Shown here one piece after another: positions 35,242 through 43,810 of a DNA stretch of 64,000 nt. The stretch covers positions 62,001-126,000 of the forward strand of contig NZ_JBBKBG010000001.1 in NCBI RefSeq assembly GCF_037892545.1, read 5' to 3'. How positions within the stretch are numbered: the stretch's first letter is position 1; every line of letters starts with the position of its first letter. The DNA is from Pseudogracilibacillus sp037892545. Its GTDB lineage: Bacteria; Bacillota; Bacilli; Bacillales; Amphibacillaceae. The position numbers and the translations under genes were made by a program. The notes beneath the pieces are model-generated. The model was not told the origin of the DNA. It saw nothing but the letters and a program-made list of their open reading frames with translations, and did not search any database.

Positions 35242-35572
35242 ATTCATTGCCCCTTAATTGCTCCATATTATCTGTTTTATTTTCATTGATTGTTCGGTAT
35301 GCAAGCACTAATACAACACTTGTAACCCCGAAACTAATTACAATGGAAGTTAAAATTAAAGCATGTGGTAATGGATCTGTATAATTTGTAACATTATCGA
35401 CAATGATTGGAGGTTGGCCACGTTTCAATTTACCCATCGTTAAAATAAATAAATGTGCCGCATGAGAAATTAATCCTGTACCAATCGCAATTCGTAATAA
35501 TTGTTTCTGTAAAAGATTATACACACCAGTCGCAAATAACACTCCAGCCAAAATCGCTATAATAAACTCCAT
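35234..35572 (-). CDS. mrpC: Na+/H+ antiporter subunit MrpC
   Basis: 112-residue NuoK-like subunit with three membrane helices and the block PLPHALILTSIVISFGVTS. The ATG follows the mrpA stop with no gap (TAA then ATG), and the RBS AAGGGGG lies inside the end of mrpA. In standard operons mrpB occupies this junction; here it is absent. Confidence 0.94.
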   Translation of the reverse strand: MEFIIAILAGVLFATGVYNLLQKQLLRIAIGTGLISHAAHLFILTMGKLKRGQPPIIVDNVTNYTDPLPHALILTSIVISFGVTSVVLVLAYRTINENKTDNMEQLRGNEYE

Positions 35573-37909
35573 TTATTTCGCCCCCTTGTTGTTCCGTAAT
35601 TTAATGAGGCCGAATACAGTTAAACCTGCTAGTCCTAAAACAGCAATTTCAAACAATGTATCAAATCCACGCATGTCTACTAGAATTACGTTTACGATGT
35701 TTCGTCCACCACCAATTGGAAGTGATGTTTCAACAAAGTAATCCGAAATTTTATCAAACCAATTACTGCTTAATGCAGAAATACCAATGGTCGTCATTAA
35801 TAATCCAAAACCAATTGATACGAAAAGGTTTGTAAAGATTGTTTTCTTTGACTCATCTCTTTTTCTCAATTTAGGGAAATGATAGAAACAAAGTAAGAAT
35901 AATGCCATTGTAATTGTCTCAATCACTAATTGTGTTAACGCTAAATCTGGTGCCCGATATAATACAAATAAAATTGCAACACCATATCCAGTAATACCTA
36001 AAATTAAAATAGCAGTGATATTATGGTTAGAAAAAATGGTTCCAACCGCAGCAATAGCGATTGCTATCACGACAACAACTTCAATAAACGTAATATCAGC
36101 CAAGTCAGACATATTTATAGCAAATCCGTCTGTTATATACATAAAAATAAATGAGATGATAAACATGGAACCAACGATTAATAACATATAATGACGTAAT
36201 GATCCTGTCATATACGAATTTGTAATTTTTTTACTTCCATTGTCTATATAAGTTAATGTTTTATCATACACTTTGTTAAAGCTTAATGTGCCTGGTAATA
36301 CATCATACACCTTGACCCATTTATCCTTCGTCAGATAAAGAACTGACCCAAGCCCTACAACGATTAATGACATCATAAATGGGGTATTAAATCCATGCCA
36401 GAACTTAATATGTTCATATGATGCTGTTGCTTTAATACTCGTTGCAGCATGTACCAATAACCCATTGTTAAACAAATTGGGAACTAAACCTATCATCACA
36501 ACCCCTAATACTAAAATAATAGGTGATAGTAGCATGCCAATAGAAGCTTCTTTCGGTTTTGTTGGTAAGTCTGCTGGGTTATTTTTTGATTTACCAAAAA
36601 CACCAAAAAATAAATACATGGAATAAACGAATGTAAAAATACTACCGAATACAGCTAAGTATGGAACAATTGCCGCTATTATTGCTGAAATACCAACATC
36701 ATTTGCTGTTAAACCTAATGTAGCATCAAAAAATAATTCCTTACTATAAAATCCATTTAAAAATGGTAGTGGAAACCCTGCCATTGAAAATGTACCAAAT
36801 AATGCTAATGTTGCAGTAATTGGCATGAGTGTATATAGAGCACCGAGGCGACGTATATCTCTTGTTCCTGATTGTACGTCGATGATTCCCGCTACCATAA
36901 ATAAACTACCTTTAAATGTTGCATGGTTTAAAATATGAAATACTGCAGCAAAAATAGCAATATCTGTCCCAAATCCTAACATTGCCATAATCATTCCAAG
37001 TTGACTTACCGTTGAAAAAGCTAAAATTGCTTTTAAATCAGTTTGTCGAACAGCCATGTAAGAACCCCAACATAATGTAATGATTCCAAAAGTCGTTACA
37101 ATAATAAAAAACCAATCGTATTGCGAGAAAATCGGAGAAAATCGCGCAACTAAATATAACCCTGCTTTTACCATTGTTGCAGAGTGTAGGTAAGCACTTA
37201 CTGGTGTAGGAGCTTCCATTGCATCCGGTAACCAAATATGGAAAGGGAATTGAGCTGATTTTGTAAAAGCCCCAATTAAAATAAAAATGAGTGCTAATGG
37301 TAAATATTCACTTTCCAAAATTAAATCTGCTTGCTCTATCATCACACGAATACTCGTCGTGTTCGTGATCACGGAAAGTAGTAAAAAACCACCGAGCATG
37401 CTTAAACCACCGAAAACAGTTATCATCATAGATTTTAATGCACCGTATCGGGATTTTTCCTTAAAATGCCAATATCCAATTAATAAAAATGATGAGATAG
37501 ATGTTAATTCCCAAAAAGAATATAAGACGAAAATATTATCAGATAAAACAATTCCTAACATTGCGGACATAAACATTAATAAATAAACGTAAAAATGTCC
37601 TAAATTTTCTTGTTTGTCTAAATAAAAAATAGAATACAACACAACAAGTGATCCAATTCCAGAGATAAGTAGAACGAATAATAAGCTTAGTCCATCTAAG
37701 TATAAATCAAAATTAATATGTAACGATGGAATCCATTCAAATACTTGTTTAATCGGGATGAAATCCTTTCCAATATGTTGTATGAAAAATAAAAATATAC
37801 TGAAAGGAACGAAAAAAACAAATATACCAGTGTGAATGGTTGATTTCCATCTACTTAAAGTAGGGATGAAAAATGCGATAATAAGTGGTGCTAATACTGC
37901 TAAAAGCAT
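35573..37909 (-). CDS. mrpA: Na+/H+ antiporter subunit MrpA
   Basis: 778-residue NuoL-like subunit. The core includes FWELTSISSFLLIGYW near residue 135, KSAQFPFHIWLPDAMEAPTP near 220 and SAYLHSATMVKAG just after. The C-terminal MbhD/MbhE-type extension includes RAPDLALTQLVIET and ILVDMRGFDTLFEI. The ATG at 37909 with GGAGG 11 nt upstream matches B. subtilis MrpA; a TTG nine codons earlier precedes that RBS. The protein is not a MrpA-MrpB fusion: it ends like a stand-alone MrpA (801 residues in B. subtilis). Confidence 0.95.
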   Translation of the reverse strand: MLLAVLAPLIIAFFIPTLSRWKSTIHTGIFVFFVPFSIFLFFIQHIGKDFIPIKQVFEWIPSLHINFDLYLDGLSLLFVLLISGIGSLVVLYSIFYLDKQENLGHFYVYLLMFMSAMLGIVLSDNIFVLYSFWELTSISSFLLIGYWHFKEKSRYGALKSMMITVFGGLSMLGGFLLLSVITNTTSIRVMIEQADLILESEYLPLALIFILIGAFTKSAQFPFHIWLPDAMEAPTPVSAYLHSATMVKAGLYLVARFSPIFSQYDWFFIIVTTFGIITLCWGSYMAVRQTDLKAILAFSTVSQLGMIMAMLGFGTDIAIFAAVFHILNHATFKGSLFMVAGIIDVQSGTRDIRRLGALYTLMPITATLALFGTFSMAGFPLPFLNGFYSKELFFDATLGLTANDVGISAIIAAIVPYLAVFGSIFTFVYSMYLFFGVFGKSKNNPADLPTKPKEASIGMLLSPIILVLGVVMIGLVPNLFNNGLLVHAATSIKATASYEHIKFWHGFNTPFMMSLIVVGLGSVLYLTKDKWVKVYDVLPGTLSFNKVYDKTLTYIDNGSKKITNSYMTGSLRHYMLLIVGSMFIISFIFMYITDGFAINMSDLADITFIEVVVVIAIAIAAVGTIFSNHNITAILILGITGYGVAILFVLYRAPDLALTQLVIETITMALFLLCFYHFPKLRKRDESKKTIFTNLFVSIGFGLLMTTIGISALSSNWFDKISDYFVETSLPIGGGRNIVNVILVDMRGFDTLFEIAVLGLAGLTVFGLIKLRNNKGAK

Positions 37910-38019
37910 TCTCTGTTTGTCCTCCAATCTGCTCAAAAAAAAACTACCAAAAATTCAATGCATATGTATTTAAGTATAGAGATATTTCGTTTAAAAATAA
38001 AGTATTACATATAAAAAAT

Positions 38020-38151
38020 TTAATGATAAAAATGATATAAGTTACGTCGTGATAATTCCTTTTCAAGCAATAATATAAAGTGATCATCTAGTTTCAATTG
38101 TACAGCATGTACATACGTATCCATTAACATTTCATTTGATAATTCATTCAT
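38020..38151 (-). CDS. sda: Sporulation histidine kinase inhibitor Sda
   Basis: 43-residue helical-hairpin protein; the sequence begins MNELSNEMLMDTYVHAVQL and continues with FILLLEKELSRRNL, clearly parallel to B. subtilis Sda. Sda binds KinA/KinB and blocks phosphotransfer to Spo0F and so Spo0A when replication starts or DNA is damaged. The ATG at 38151 has TAAAGGAG about 7-8 nt upstream. It lies head-to-head with yqeG, as in B. subtilis. DnaA boxes and Spo0A-type boxes lie in the shared upstream region. Confidence 0.92.
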   Translation of the reverse strand: MNELSNEMLMDTYVHAVQLKLDDHFILLLEKELSRRNLYHFYH

Positions 38152-38182
38152 TTTCTTTCTCCTTTAAAATTCATGTCTGTTT

Positions 38183-38211
38183 AATTTATCATGAAAAGAA
38201 CCCTTGGACAA
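38183..38211 (-). promoter_or_regulatory. Probable SigA promoter of sda
   Basis: On the reverse strand, TTGTCC (38206-38211) and TAAATT (38183-38188) are separated by 17 bp. Each matches the consensus at 4 of 6 positions. It is placed 32 bp before the start codon. Confidence 0.42.
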
Positions 38212-38234
38212 GTAAAGATAAACCACTCTTTTTA

Positions 38235-38243
38235 TGTGCATAA
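38235..38243 (-). promoter_or_regulatory. DnaA box upstream of sda
   Basis: Reverse-strand TTATGCACA is an exact match to TTATNCACA. A one-mismatch copy (TTACTCACA) follows at 38246-38254. DnaA activates sda in B. subtilis. Confidence 0.65.
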
Positions 38244-38309
38244 GCTGTGAGTAATGTTGGTGATAACTTTCAGGAATTCCGTTATATCAACGTTATGAAA
38301 TAAGGATAG

Positions 38310-38318
38310 TTATACACA
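38310..38318 (+). promoter_or_regulatory. Second DnaA box in the sda-yqeG region
   Basis: TTATACACA on the + strand matches TTATNCACA exactly and lies 67 bp from the first box. Confidence 0.6.
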
Positions 38319-38331
38319 TTTGTATAAAATG

Positions 38332-38391
38332 GGTGGAATTTTGTCGAAAAGTCTTCGTGTTTTGACAAAATTCCACCTGTTTTTCGACAAA
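38332..38391. promoter_or_regulatory. Three Spo0A-type boxes in a long palindrome
   Basis: TTTGTCGAA at 38340-38348 (+), TTTGTCAAA at 38361-38369 (-) and TTTGTCGAA at 38383-38391 (-) all fit the Spo0A box TTTGTCRAA. The first two lie in the 14-bp perfect inverted repeat GGTGGAATTTTGTC (38332-38345) and GACAAAATTCCACC (38364-38377). The cluster is between sda and yqeG and could control either. Confidence 0.6.
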
Positions 38392-38520
38392 ATTTTACGC
38401 TCATCGTAGAATGAAAACAAATGAATGGAATATTGTATGTACCATTTAATTTGTATATTATTTCATCGTTATATTATCTTGCCGCAGGAATAGTAGATTG
38501 TTTTTAAAAATGCTTGTACG

Positions 38521-38529
38521 TGCTATAAT
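38521..38529 (+). promoter_or_regulatory. Extended -10 promoter for the yqeG operon
   Basis: TGCTATAAT (38521-38529) is a perfect extended -10. No good -35 is seen at 17 bp. It lies 73 bp before the yqeG start. Confidence 0.55.
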
Positions 38530-38601
38530 TAAGCAGCAACAATTACTTATAAAATAAATGGATGGATAAATAATAGAAAGAATATATTAGAGGTGACATT
38601 T

Positions 38602-39129
38602 TTGTTAAAATTATTTTTACCAAATAAACATGTAGATACGGTGTATGATATTACACCAACATTTTTAAAAGACAATGGAAAGAAAGCAATTATTTTGGAT
38701 TTGGATAATACATTAATACCTTGGAATGTAAGTAATGCTACAGAAGAAATTAAAACTTGGTTACGTAGCATCGAAGAAGCGAATATTAAAGTAACGATCT
38801 TTTCTAATAATAGTGAAGAAAGAGTACGGATATTTTCAGAACCGTTAAATCTTCCCTTTATTCATAGAGCAAATAAACCTTTAAAATCGAAATTTCGTCG
38901 CGCTCAAAAATTGATGGGTGTAAAAAAAGATGAAGTAGTCGTTATTGGTGATCAACTATTAACAGATATATTCGGCGGGAATCGTGCTGGTTTTTATACG
39001 ATTTTAGTCGTACCAATTGTGCAAAGCGATGCACCAATTACAAAGTTTAACCGTCGAATGGAACAGAAAATTTTAAATAGATTTTATGTAAAAGGAAAAT
39101 TATCGAAAAGGGTGTTACGTGATGAGTGA
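38602..39129 (+). CDS. yqeG: HAD-superfamily phosphatase YqeG
   Basis: 175-residue HAD hydrolase of the YqeG/GEP4-like IIIA family. The nucleophile motif ILDLDNTLIPWN lies near residue 29, and VVIGDQLLTDIFGGNRAG near 113 holds the later acidic residues. Yeast Gep4 is a phosphatidylglycerolphosphate phosphatase, and Bacillus YqeG may act likewise, but this is not shown here. The start is TTG 38602, 5 nt after AGAGGTGA; upstream in-frame GTG 38593 lies within that RBS. It overlaps yqeH by 8 nt. Confidence 0.9.
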   Translation: MLKLFLPNKHVDTVYDITPTFLKDNGKKAIILDLDNTLIPWNVSNATEEIKTWLRSIEEANIKVTIFSNNSEERVRIFSEPLNLPFIHRANKPLKSKFRRAQKLMGVKKDEVVVIGDQLLTDIFGGNRAGFYTILVVPIVQSDAPITKFNRRMEQKILNRFYVKGKLSKRVLRDE

Positions 39130-40228
39130 TTTATATTGTGGTGGTTGTGGGGCAGAACTTCAAACGGAAAATAAAGAAGCCATTGGTTATATTCCTGCAT
39201 CTTCTTTAAATAAAGAACAACTTCTTTGTCAAAGATGTTTTCAGATGAGACATTACAATAAAAATACGACTGTTCCAATGGATAGTGATGACTTTTTACA
39301 TTTAGTAAGTACCATTCGGAATGAAAATAGTTTAGTCGTTCATGTCATTGATATTTTTGATGTAAATGGAACTTTATTGAAAAGTTTGCCTAGAATTGTA
39401 GGTGATAATCCAATTATTTTAGTTGGAAATAAAGTCGATTTATTACCGAAGTCATCCAACTTAAGAAAATTAAAACATTGGCTATTTAAAATGGCAAAAG
39501 AAATTGGTTTAAAAGTGGAGGATATTTATTTAATTTCATCCTTAAAAGGACATGATATGGATCAACTTGCCATGTTTATGGAAAAAGAACGTCGGGGTCG
39601 TAATATTCATGTGGTCGGTGTAACAAATGTTGGAAAATCTACTTTTATTAATCAGTTCATTCGTCGTGCCACTGGCATTAAAGATGCAATTACGACATCC
39701 TATTTTCCTGGTACTACCTTAGGCTTTATAGAAGTACCGTTGGACGAAACTTCGGCATTAATTGATACTCCTGGAATCATGAACCATGAACAAATGGCAC
39801 ACTATGTATCAAAACATGATTTAAAATTAATTTCACCAAAAAAGGAAGTTAAAGCGCGTAACTATCAACTAAATAGTGAACAGACGTTATTTTTAGGTGG
39901 TTTAGCACGATTTGATTTTATAAAAGGAAATAAACAAACTTTTGTTTGTTATTTCTCTAATGAATTACCGATTCACCGGACTAAATTAGAAAAAGCAGAT
40001 ACATTGTATGAAAAACAAAATGGGGCATTATTAAGTCCACCAGATGAAGAAACATTACAAAAATTACCTCCATTTGTAAAACAATCGTATAAAATTTCTA
40101 AAGGATATACAGATATTGTTTTTCCGGGATTAGGTTGGATTACAATTTTGGAAGGAAATGTTACGATAGAAGTACATAGTCCAAAAGGAGTTAGTGTATC
40201 TATCCGCGATTCATTTATGTCATCTTAA
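39122..40228 (+). CDS. yqeH: Ribosome biogenesis GTPase YqeH
   Basis: 368-residue circularly permuted GTPase needed for 30S assembly. A zinc finger (CGGCG near residue 5 and CQRCF near 39) precedes the G domain, in which G4 NKVD (near 102) comes before G1 GVTNVGKST (near 163) and G3 DTPG (near 214). This permuted order defines the family. The C-terminal domain contains GLGWITI. The ATG at 39122 follows AAAGGGTG by 8 nt. Confidence 0.95.
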   Translation: MSDLYCGGCGAELQTENKEAIGYIPASSLNKEQLLCQRCFQMRHYNKNTTVPMDSDDFLHLVSTIRNENSLVVHVIDIFDVNGTLLKSLPRIVGDNPIILVGNKVDLLPKSSNLRKLKHWLFKMAKEIGLKVEDIYLISSLKGHDMDQLAMFMEKERRGRNIHVVGVTNVGKSTFINQFIRRATGIKDAITTSYFPGTTLGFIEVPLDETSALIDTPGIMNHEQMAHYVSKHDLKLISPKKEVKARNYQLNSEQTLFLGGLARFDFIKGNKQTFVCYFSNELPIHRTKLEKADTLYEKQNGALLSPPDEETLQKLPPFVKQSYKISKGYTDIVFPGLGWITILEGNVTIEVHSPKGVSVSIRDSFMSS

Positions 40229-40249
40229 CGAGAGAAAGGTTTGATATTG

Positions 40250-41077
40250 ATGTATAAGTTTGGTTTGATCGGTTATCCCATTCAACATTCTTTATCACCG
40301 TGGATTCACCGACAATTTTTCGAACGTACGAATATAGAAGGAACATATGATATATATGAAATTGATGTACATGCACCATTTGATGAAAAAATTGCAACAT
40401 TTAAAGAATTACAATTAGATGGATTTAATGTTACTGCACCATACAAAGAAACGATTATTCCATATTTAGATGAGCTTGATGAACAAGCGAGCATGATCGG
40501 TGCTGTCAATACCGTACTTAATAAAAATGGCAAATGGTATGGATTTAATACAGATGGTGCTGGATACGTCCGATCTTTATTAAGTAAATATCCAGTTTTA
40601 GCGAATGAAAAAAACAAAGCAATATTATTATTAGGAGCTGGAGGAGCTTGCAAGGGAATTTACAATGCACTAATAAAAGAAGGGTTTACGAATATTACCA
40701 TTGCAAATAGAACGTTGGAAAAAGCTGTAAGTATCATCGGGCAAAGGAACGGAAAGGTGATGACAATAGAAGAAGCATCACAATGTATCCATACTTTTCC
40801 TCTTGTTATACAGACAACATCAGTCGGAATGAAACCATATACAGATAGAACAATTCTTGAATTGAACGAAGTACATGAAAAGGCAATCGTTAGTGATATC
40901 GTATACCAACCATTAGAGACAGCATTTTTACAGCGTGCAAAACAATTAGGTGCATCGATTCATTTTGGTCATACGATGTTGTTATATCAGGCGCAATATG
41001 CTTTTGAAATATGGACAAACACCACACCAAAAATGGAACAATTAGATGCACAATTAGAAAAGAAATTGGAAGGTTGA
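40250..41077 (+). CDS. aroE: Shikimate dehydrogenase
   Basis: 275-residue NADPH-dependent enzyme that reduces 3-dehydroshikimate. Substrate-binding motifs are HSLSPWIHRQFF near residue 13 and NVTAPYKE near 60 (catalytic Lys). The dinucleotide loop GAGGAC is near 129. ATG 40250 is 10 nt after GAAAGGT; the upstream TTG is too close to that RBS. Part of the yqeG-yqeM cluster. Confidence 0.95.
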   Translation: MYKFGLIGYPIQHSLSPWIHRQFFERTNIEGTYDIYEIDVHAPFDEKIATFKELQLDGFNVTAPYKETIIPYLDELDEQASMIGAVNTVLNKNGKWYGFNTDGAGYVRSLLSKYPVLANEKNKAILLLGAGGACKGIYNALIKEGFTNITIANRTLEKAVSIIGQRNGKVMTIEEASQCIHTFPLVIQTTSVGMKPYTDRTILELNEVHEKAIVSDIVYQPLETAFLQRAKQLGASIHFGHTMLLYQAQYAFEIWTNTTPKMEQLDAQLEKKLEG

Positions 41078-41084
41078 TTAACAT

Positions 41085-41378
41085 ATGTTAACAGGAAAAC
41101 AAAAAAGATTTTTACGTGCAAAAGCACACCATGAAAAGCCATTATTTCAAATTGGAAAAGGTGGCGTAAACGAAAATTTAATGAAACAGCTTGACGATCT
41201 GTTAGAAAAAAGAGAGTTGATTAAAGTATCTGTATTACAAAATTGTTTAGAAGAGAAAGATGATATCGCTACACAATTAGTCGATGGCACTAATGCCTCG
41301 CTTGTACAAATTATCGGAAGCACGATTGTTTTATACCGCGAATCAGTTGAAAATAAAACAATTACATTACCGAATTAG
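41085..41378 (+). CDS. yhbY: CRM-domain ribosome-associated RNA-binding protein YhbY
   Basis: 97-residue YhbY/CRM protein (YqeI). It begins LTGKQKRFLRAKAHH and has the CRM signature GKGGVNENLMKQLDDLL at residues 25-41. The family binds pre-50S particles. It starts 7 bp after aroE. A gap of about 210 bp with weak hairpins follows before nadD. Confidence 0.93.
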   Translation: MLTGKQKRFLRAKAHHEKPLFQIGKGGVNENLMKQLDDLLEKRELIKVSVLQNCLEEKDDIATQLVDGTNASLVQIIGSTIVLYRESVENKTITLPN

Positions 41379-41390
41379 TCCTATAGTGTG

Positions 41391-41541
41391 AATGGAAACG
41401 AATAGTTATGATAATTAATTCGTCCATTACTTAAAAATTTTTAATGATCTTGGTAAGAGAAAATACGTTGTGCAGAAACTTTGTTCAAACCTTCTAAATG
41501 TAACATAAGAAATCTTTATGCTCATAGCATCCTAAATTTCT
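41391..41541 (+). other. Non-coding gap before nadD with two imperfect hairpins
   Basis: The first hairpin is AATGG-AA-ACGAAT (41391-41403) with ATTCGT-CCATT (41418-41428). The second is AGAAAT...ATGCT-CAT-AGCAT...ATTTCT (41508-41541). The first is followed after 6 nt by a T-rich stretch and may weakly terminate yhbY. No RNA family or clear promoter was recognised. Confidence 0.3.
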
Positions 41542-41589
41542 GTACATCATTTGGACGATAAAACAATGAATGGAATAAAGAGGGATGAA

Positions 41590-42156
41590 ATGAAGAAAAA
41601 AGTAGGAATACTTGGTGGCACATTTGATCCACCACATATCGGGCATTTAATCATTGCGAATGAAGTGTTACATCGCCAAAATTTAGATGAAATATGGTTT
41701 ATCCCAACGAATGAACCACCACATAAAACGAATACGACATCATCGAATAAACATCGGAAAAATATGGTGGAATTAGCGATAGCAACGAATGACCATTTTT
41801 ATTTGCATGATATCGAATTGCAACGTAAAGGGAAATCATACACCTATGATACGATAAAGCAACTACAAGAAATGTATGATCATCAATTTTATTTTATTAT
41901 CGGGGCTGACATGATTGAATATTTGCCAAAATGGTATAAAATTGATGAACTGATGAAAATGATCACGTTTATCGGTGTGAAACGTTCGACATACAAAACA
42001 GAGACTGATTTTCCAGTTTTATTAGTGGATATTCCGATGATCGACATATCATCAACAGATATTCGTGAACGAATACGACATCATATTTCAGCCCAATATA
42101 TGATACTAGATTCTGTGTATGTTTATATAAAGGAGCATCAATTATATGACGTATGA
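41590..42156 (+). CDS. nadD: Nicotinate-nucleotide adenylyltransferase
   Basis: 188-residue nucleotidyltransferase of NAD synthesis. The signature GGTFDPPHIGHL lies near residue 8, and ISSTDIRERI near 156 is the second nucleotide-binding motif. The ATG at 41590 has AGAGGGAT about 7 nt upstream and matches the family length (189 in B. subtilis); earlier in-frame starts add non-conserved residues. The end overlaps yqeK by 11 nt. Confidence 0.95.
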   Translation: MKKKVGILGGTFDPPHIGHLIIANEVLHRQNLDEIWFIPTNEPPHKTNTTSSNKHRKNMVELAIATNDHFYLHDIELQRKGKSYTYDTIKQLQEMYDHQFYFIIGADMIEYLPKWYKIDELMKMITFIGVKRSTYKTETDFPVLLVDIPMIDISSTDIRERIRHHISAQYMILDSVYVYIKEHQLYDV

Positions 42157-42700
42157 ACAGTATAGGAAATACTTAGAAAATCATTTAAGTAAAAATCGAT
42201 ATGAACATACATTGCGTGTTTATGATACAGCAAAAGAGCTAGCTGTGCGATATAATGCCGACAGAGAAATTGTAGAACAAGCAGCATTATTACATGATAT
42301 ATGTAAATGTGAACCCGACGATGTATTGATGCATAAAATAAAACAATATAATATCGACGAAACATTACTTACATACAATAAAGAGTTATGGCATGGTCCA
42401 GTCGGTGCACATTTTGTTCAAGATGTATTTCAAATAACGGATGAAACGATTTATAATTGTATGTATTATCATACAACAGGAAGGGAAAAAATGACTGTAG
42501 AGGAACTCGTCATTTTTGTGGCAGATTATATCGAGCCTGGTAGAGATTTCCCAGGAGTAGAAGAAGTGAGAGAGTTAGCTAAAGTTGATTTAAAAAGAGC
42601 TGCATTTCAGGCATTAAAAAATACACTTATTTTTTTAATAAGCAAAAATGCAACACTTCATCCAGATACAATTTTAGCTTATAATGATTTAGCGAAATAA
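42146..42700 (+). CDS. yqeK: HD-domain Ap4A hydrolase YqeK
   Basis: 184-residue HD-superfamily hydrolase that splits diadenosine tetraphosphate symmetrically into two ADP. The metal site includes the early His (YEHTLRVYDTA), HD in LLHDICKCE near residue 51 and the Asp in FVADYIEPGR near 123. It overlaps nadD; the two are fused or adjacent in many Bacillota. GGAG is about 12 nt upstream of ATG 42146. Confidence 0.93.
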   Translation: MTYEQYRKYLENHLSKNRYEHTLRVYDTAKELAVRYNADREIVEQAALLHDICKCEPDDVLMHKIKQYNIDETLLTYNKELWHGPVGAHFVQDVFQITDETIYNCMYYHTTGREKMTVEELVIFVADYIEPGRDFPGVEEVRELAKVDLKRAAFQALKNTLIFLISKNATLHPDTILAYNDLAK

Positions 42701-42714
42701 AGGGGAGATTTTTT

Positions 42715-43059
42715 TTGAAAGAAACGAATGAATTAGTAGAAATCATTGTAGAAGCTGCAGAGGAACGTAAAGCTGAAAACTGTGTTGTATTAAATATGGA
42801 ACAATTGACGCCAATTACCGACCGGTATGTCATTTGTCATGGAAATAACGAAAGACAAGTTCAAGCAATCGCTCGTTCCATTAAAGATGCAGTGGAAGAA
42901 AATGGTGTAGATATTCAACGAATGGAAGGGTTTGAACAAGCTCGTTGGATTTTAATCGATGCAAAAGATGTAGTATGTCATGTATTCCATAAAGATGAAA
43001 GAATGTACTATAATTTAGAGAAACTATGGGGCGATGCAGACGTTGTAGGGGGACAATAA
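42715..43059 (+). CDS. rsfS: Ribosomal silencing factor RsfS
   Basis: 114-residue factor that binds ribosomal protein uL14 and blocks subunit joining when nutrients are low. Blocks: VLNMEQLTPITDRYVICHG near residue 23, EGFEQARWILIDAKDVVCHVF near 69 (split here by family numbering), and the terminal YYNLEKLWGDA. The start is TTG 42715 after AGGGGAGA. It lies in the order yqeK-rsfS-yqeM as in B. subtilis. Confidence 0.95.
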   Translation: MKETNELVEIIVEAAEERKAENCVVLNMEQLTPITDRYVICHGNNERQVQAIARSIKDAVEENGVDIQRMEGFEQARWILIDAKDVVCHVFHKDERMYYNLEKLWGDADVVGGQ

Positions 43060-43063
43060 ATAA

Positions 43064-43810
43064 ATGACCTATAATGAGTTTGCATACGTATATGATCGTT
43101 TGATGGAACATGCACCATATGATAGCTGGGTGCAATTTACGAAAGACATGATCGAATCAAATCAATTAAAAACAAAAAATATCGTCGATTTAGGCTGTGG
43201 AACAGGTGAAATTGCGATTCGCTTAGCTAATAGCGGCTTTCATATAACGGGAGTAGATATCTCGTCAGATATGTTAACTGTTGCACAAGCGAAAGCAATG
43301 CAACAAGGCGTCCATATCCCTTGGATTCATCAAGATATGACAAACTTGGAAGGTTTTTCTAATACCGATTTATTTATTAGTTATTGTGATGTCATGAACT
43401 ACATAACAAATATCGATGAGGTGACAACTGTTTGTCAGCGTGTATATGAACACCTACAAGAAGACGGCGCATTTATTTTTGATATTCATGCACTTCCATA
43501 CGTAGAAAAAATGTTAGTCGATCAAACATTTGCTGATGTAACCGATGAACTTGCTTATATATGGTTTTGTGAATCAGGGGAAGAAATCGGGGCTATGACA
43601 CATTATTTAACAATCTTTGAAAAACAAGTGGATGGGACATATCATCGCTTCGATGAAATTCATGAAGAAAAGACATACAATATCGAAACATATGCAAATG
43701 TGTTACATAATATTGGATTTCGTAAAATTAAATTTTATGCTGATTTTTCTATGCAAAATGAAATTTCTACAGATAAAGGTGAGCGAATTTTCATTTTTGC
43801 ACAGAAATAA
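43064..43810 (+). CDS. yqeM: Class I SAM-dependent methyltransferase YqeM
   Basis: 248-residue methyltransferase with motif I VDLGCGTGEIAIRL near residue 41 and the acidic VDISSDMLTVAQ near 65. The substrate is unknown; family members next to rsfS are presumed to act on RNA or a small molecule. ATG 43064 lies 4 bp after the rsfS stop with GGGGACAATAAATAA upstream. A clear terminator separates it from comEA. The usual divergent comER is not present here. Confidence 0.85.
   Translation: MTYNEFAYVYDRLMEHAPYDSWVQFTKDMIESNQLKTKNIVDLGCGTGEIAIRLANSGFHITGVDISSDMLTVAQAKAMQQGVHIPWIHQDMTNLEGFSNTDLFISYCDVMNYITNIDEVTTVCQRVYEHLQEDGAFIFDIHALPYVEKMLVDQTFADVTDELAYIWFCESGEEIGAMTHYLTIFEKQVDGTYHRFDEIHEEKTYNIETYANVLHNIGFRKIKFYADFSMQNEISTDKGERIFIFAQK

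Noticed and set aside
35573..37909. MrpA as a MrpA-MrpB fusion
   Set aside because: The C-terminus ends like stand-alone MrpA with the MbhD/MbhE-type region, and the total of 778 residues is too short for a fusion.
42146..42156. 11-nt overlap of nadD and yqeK as a frameshift
   Set aside because: Both proteins have complete family-length sequences; the overlap is normal translational coupling.
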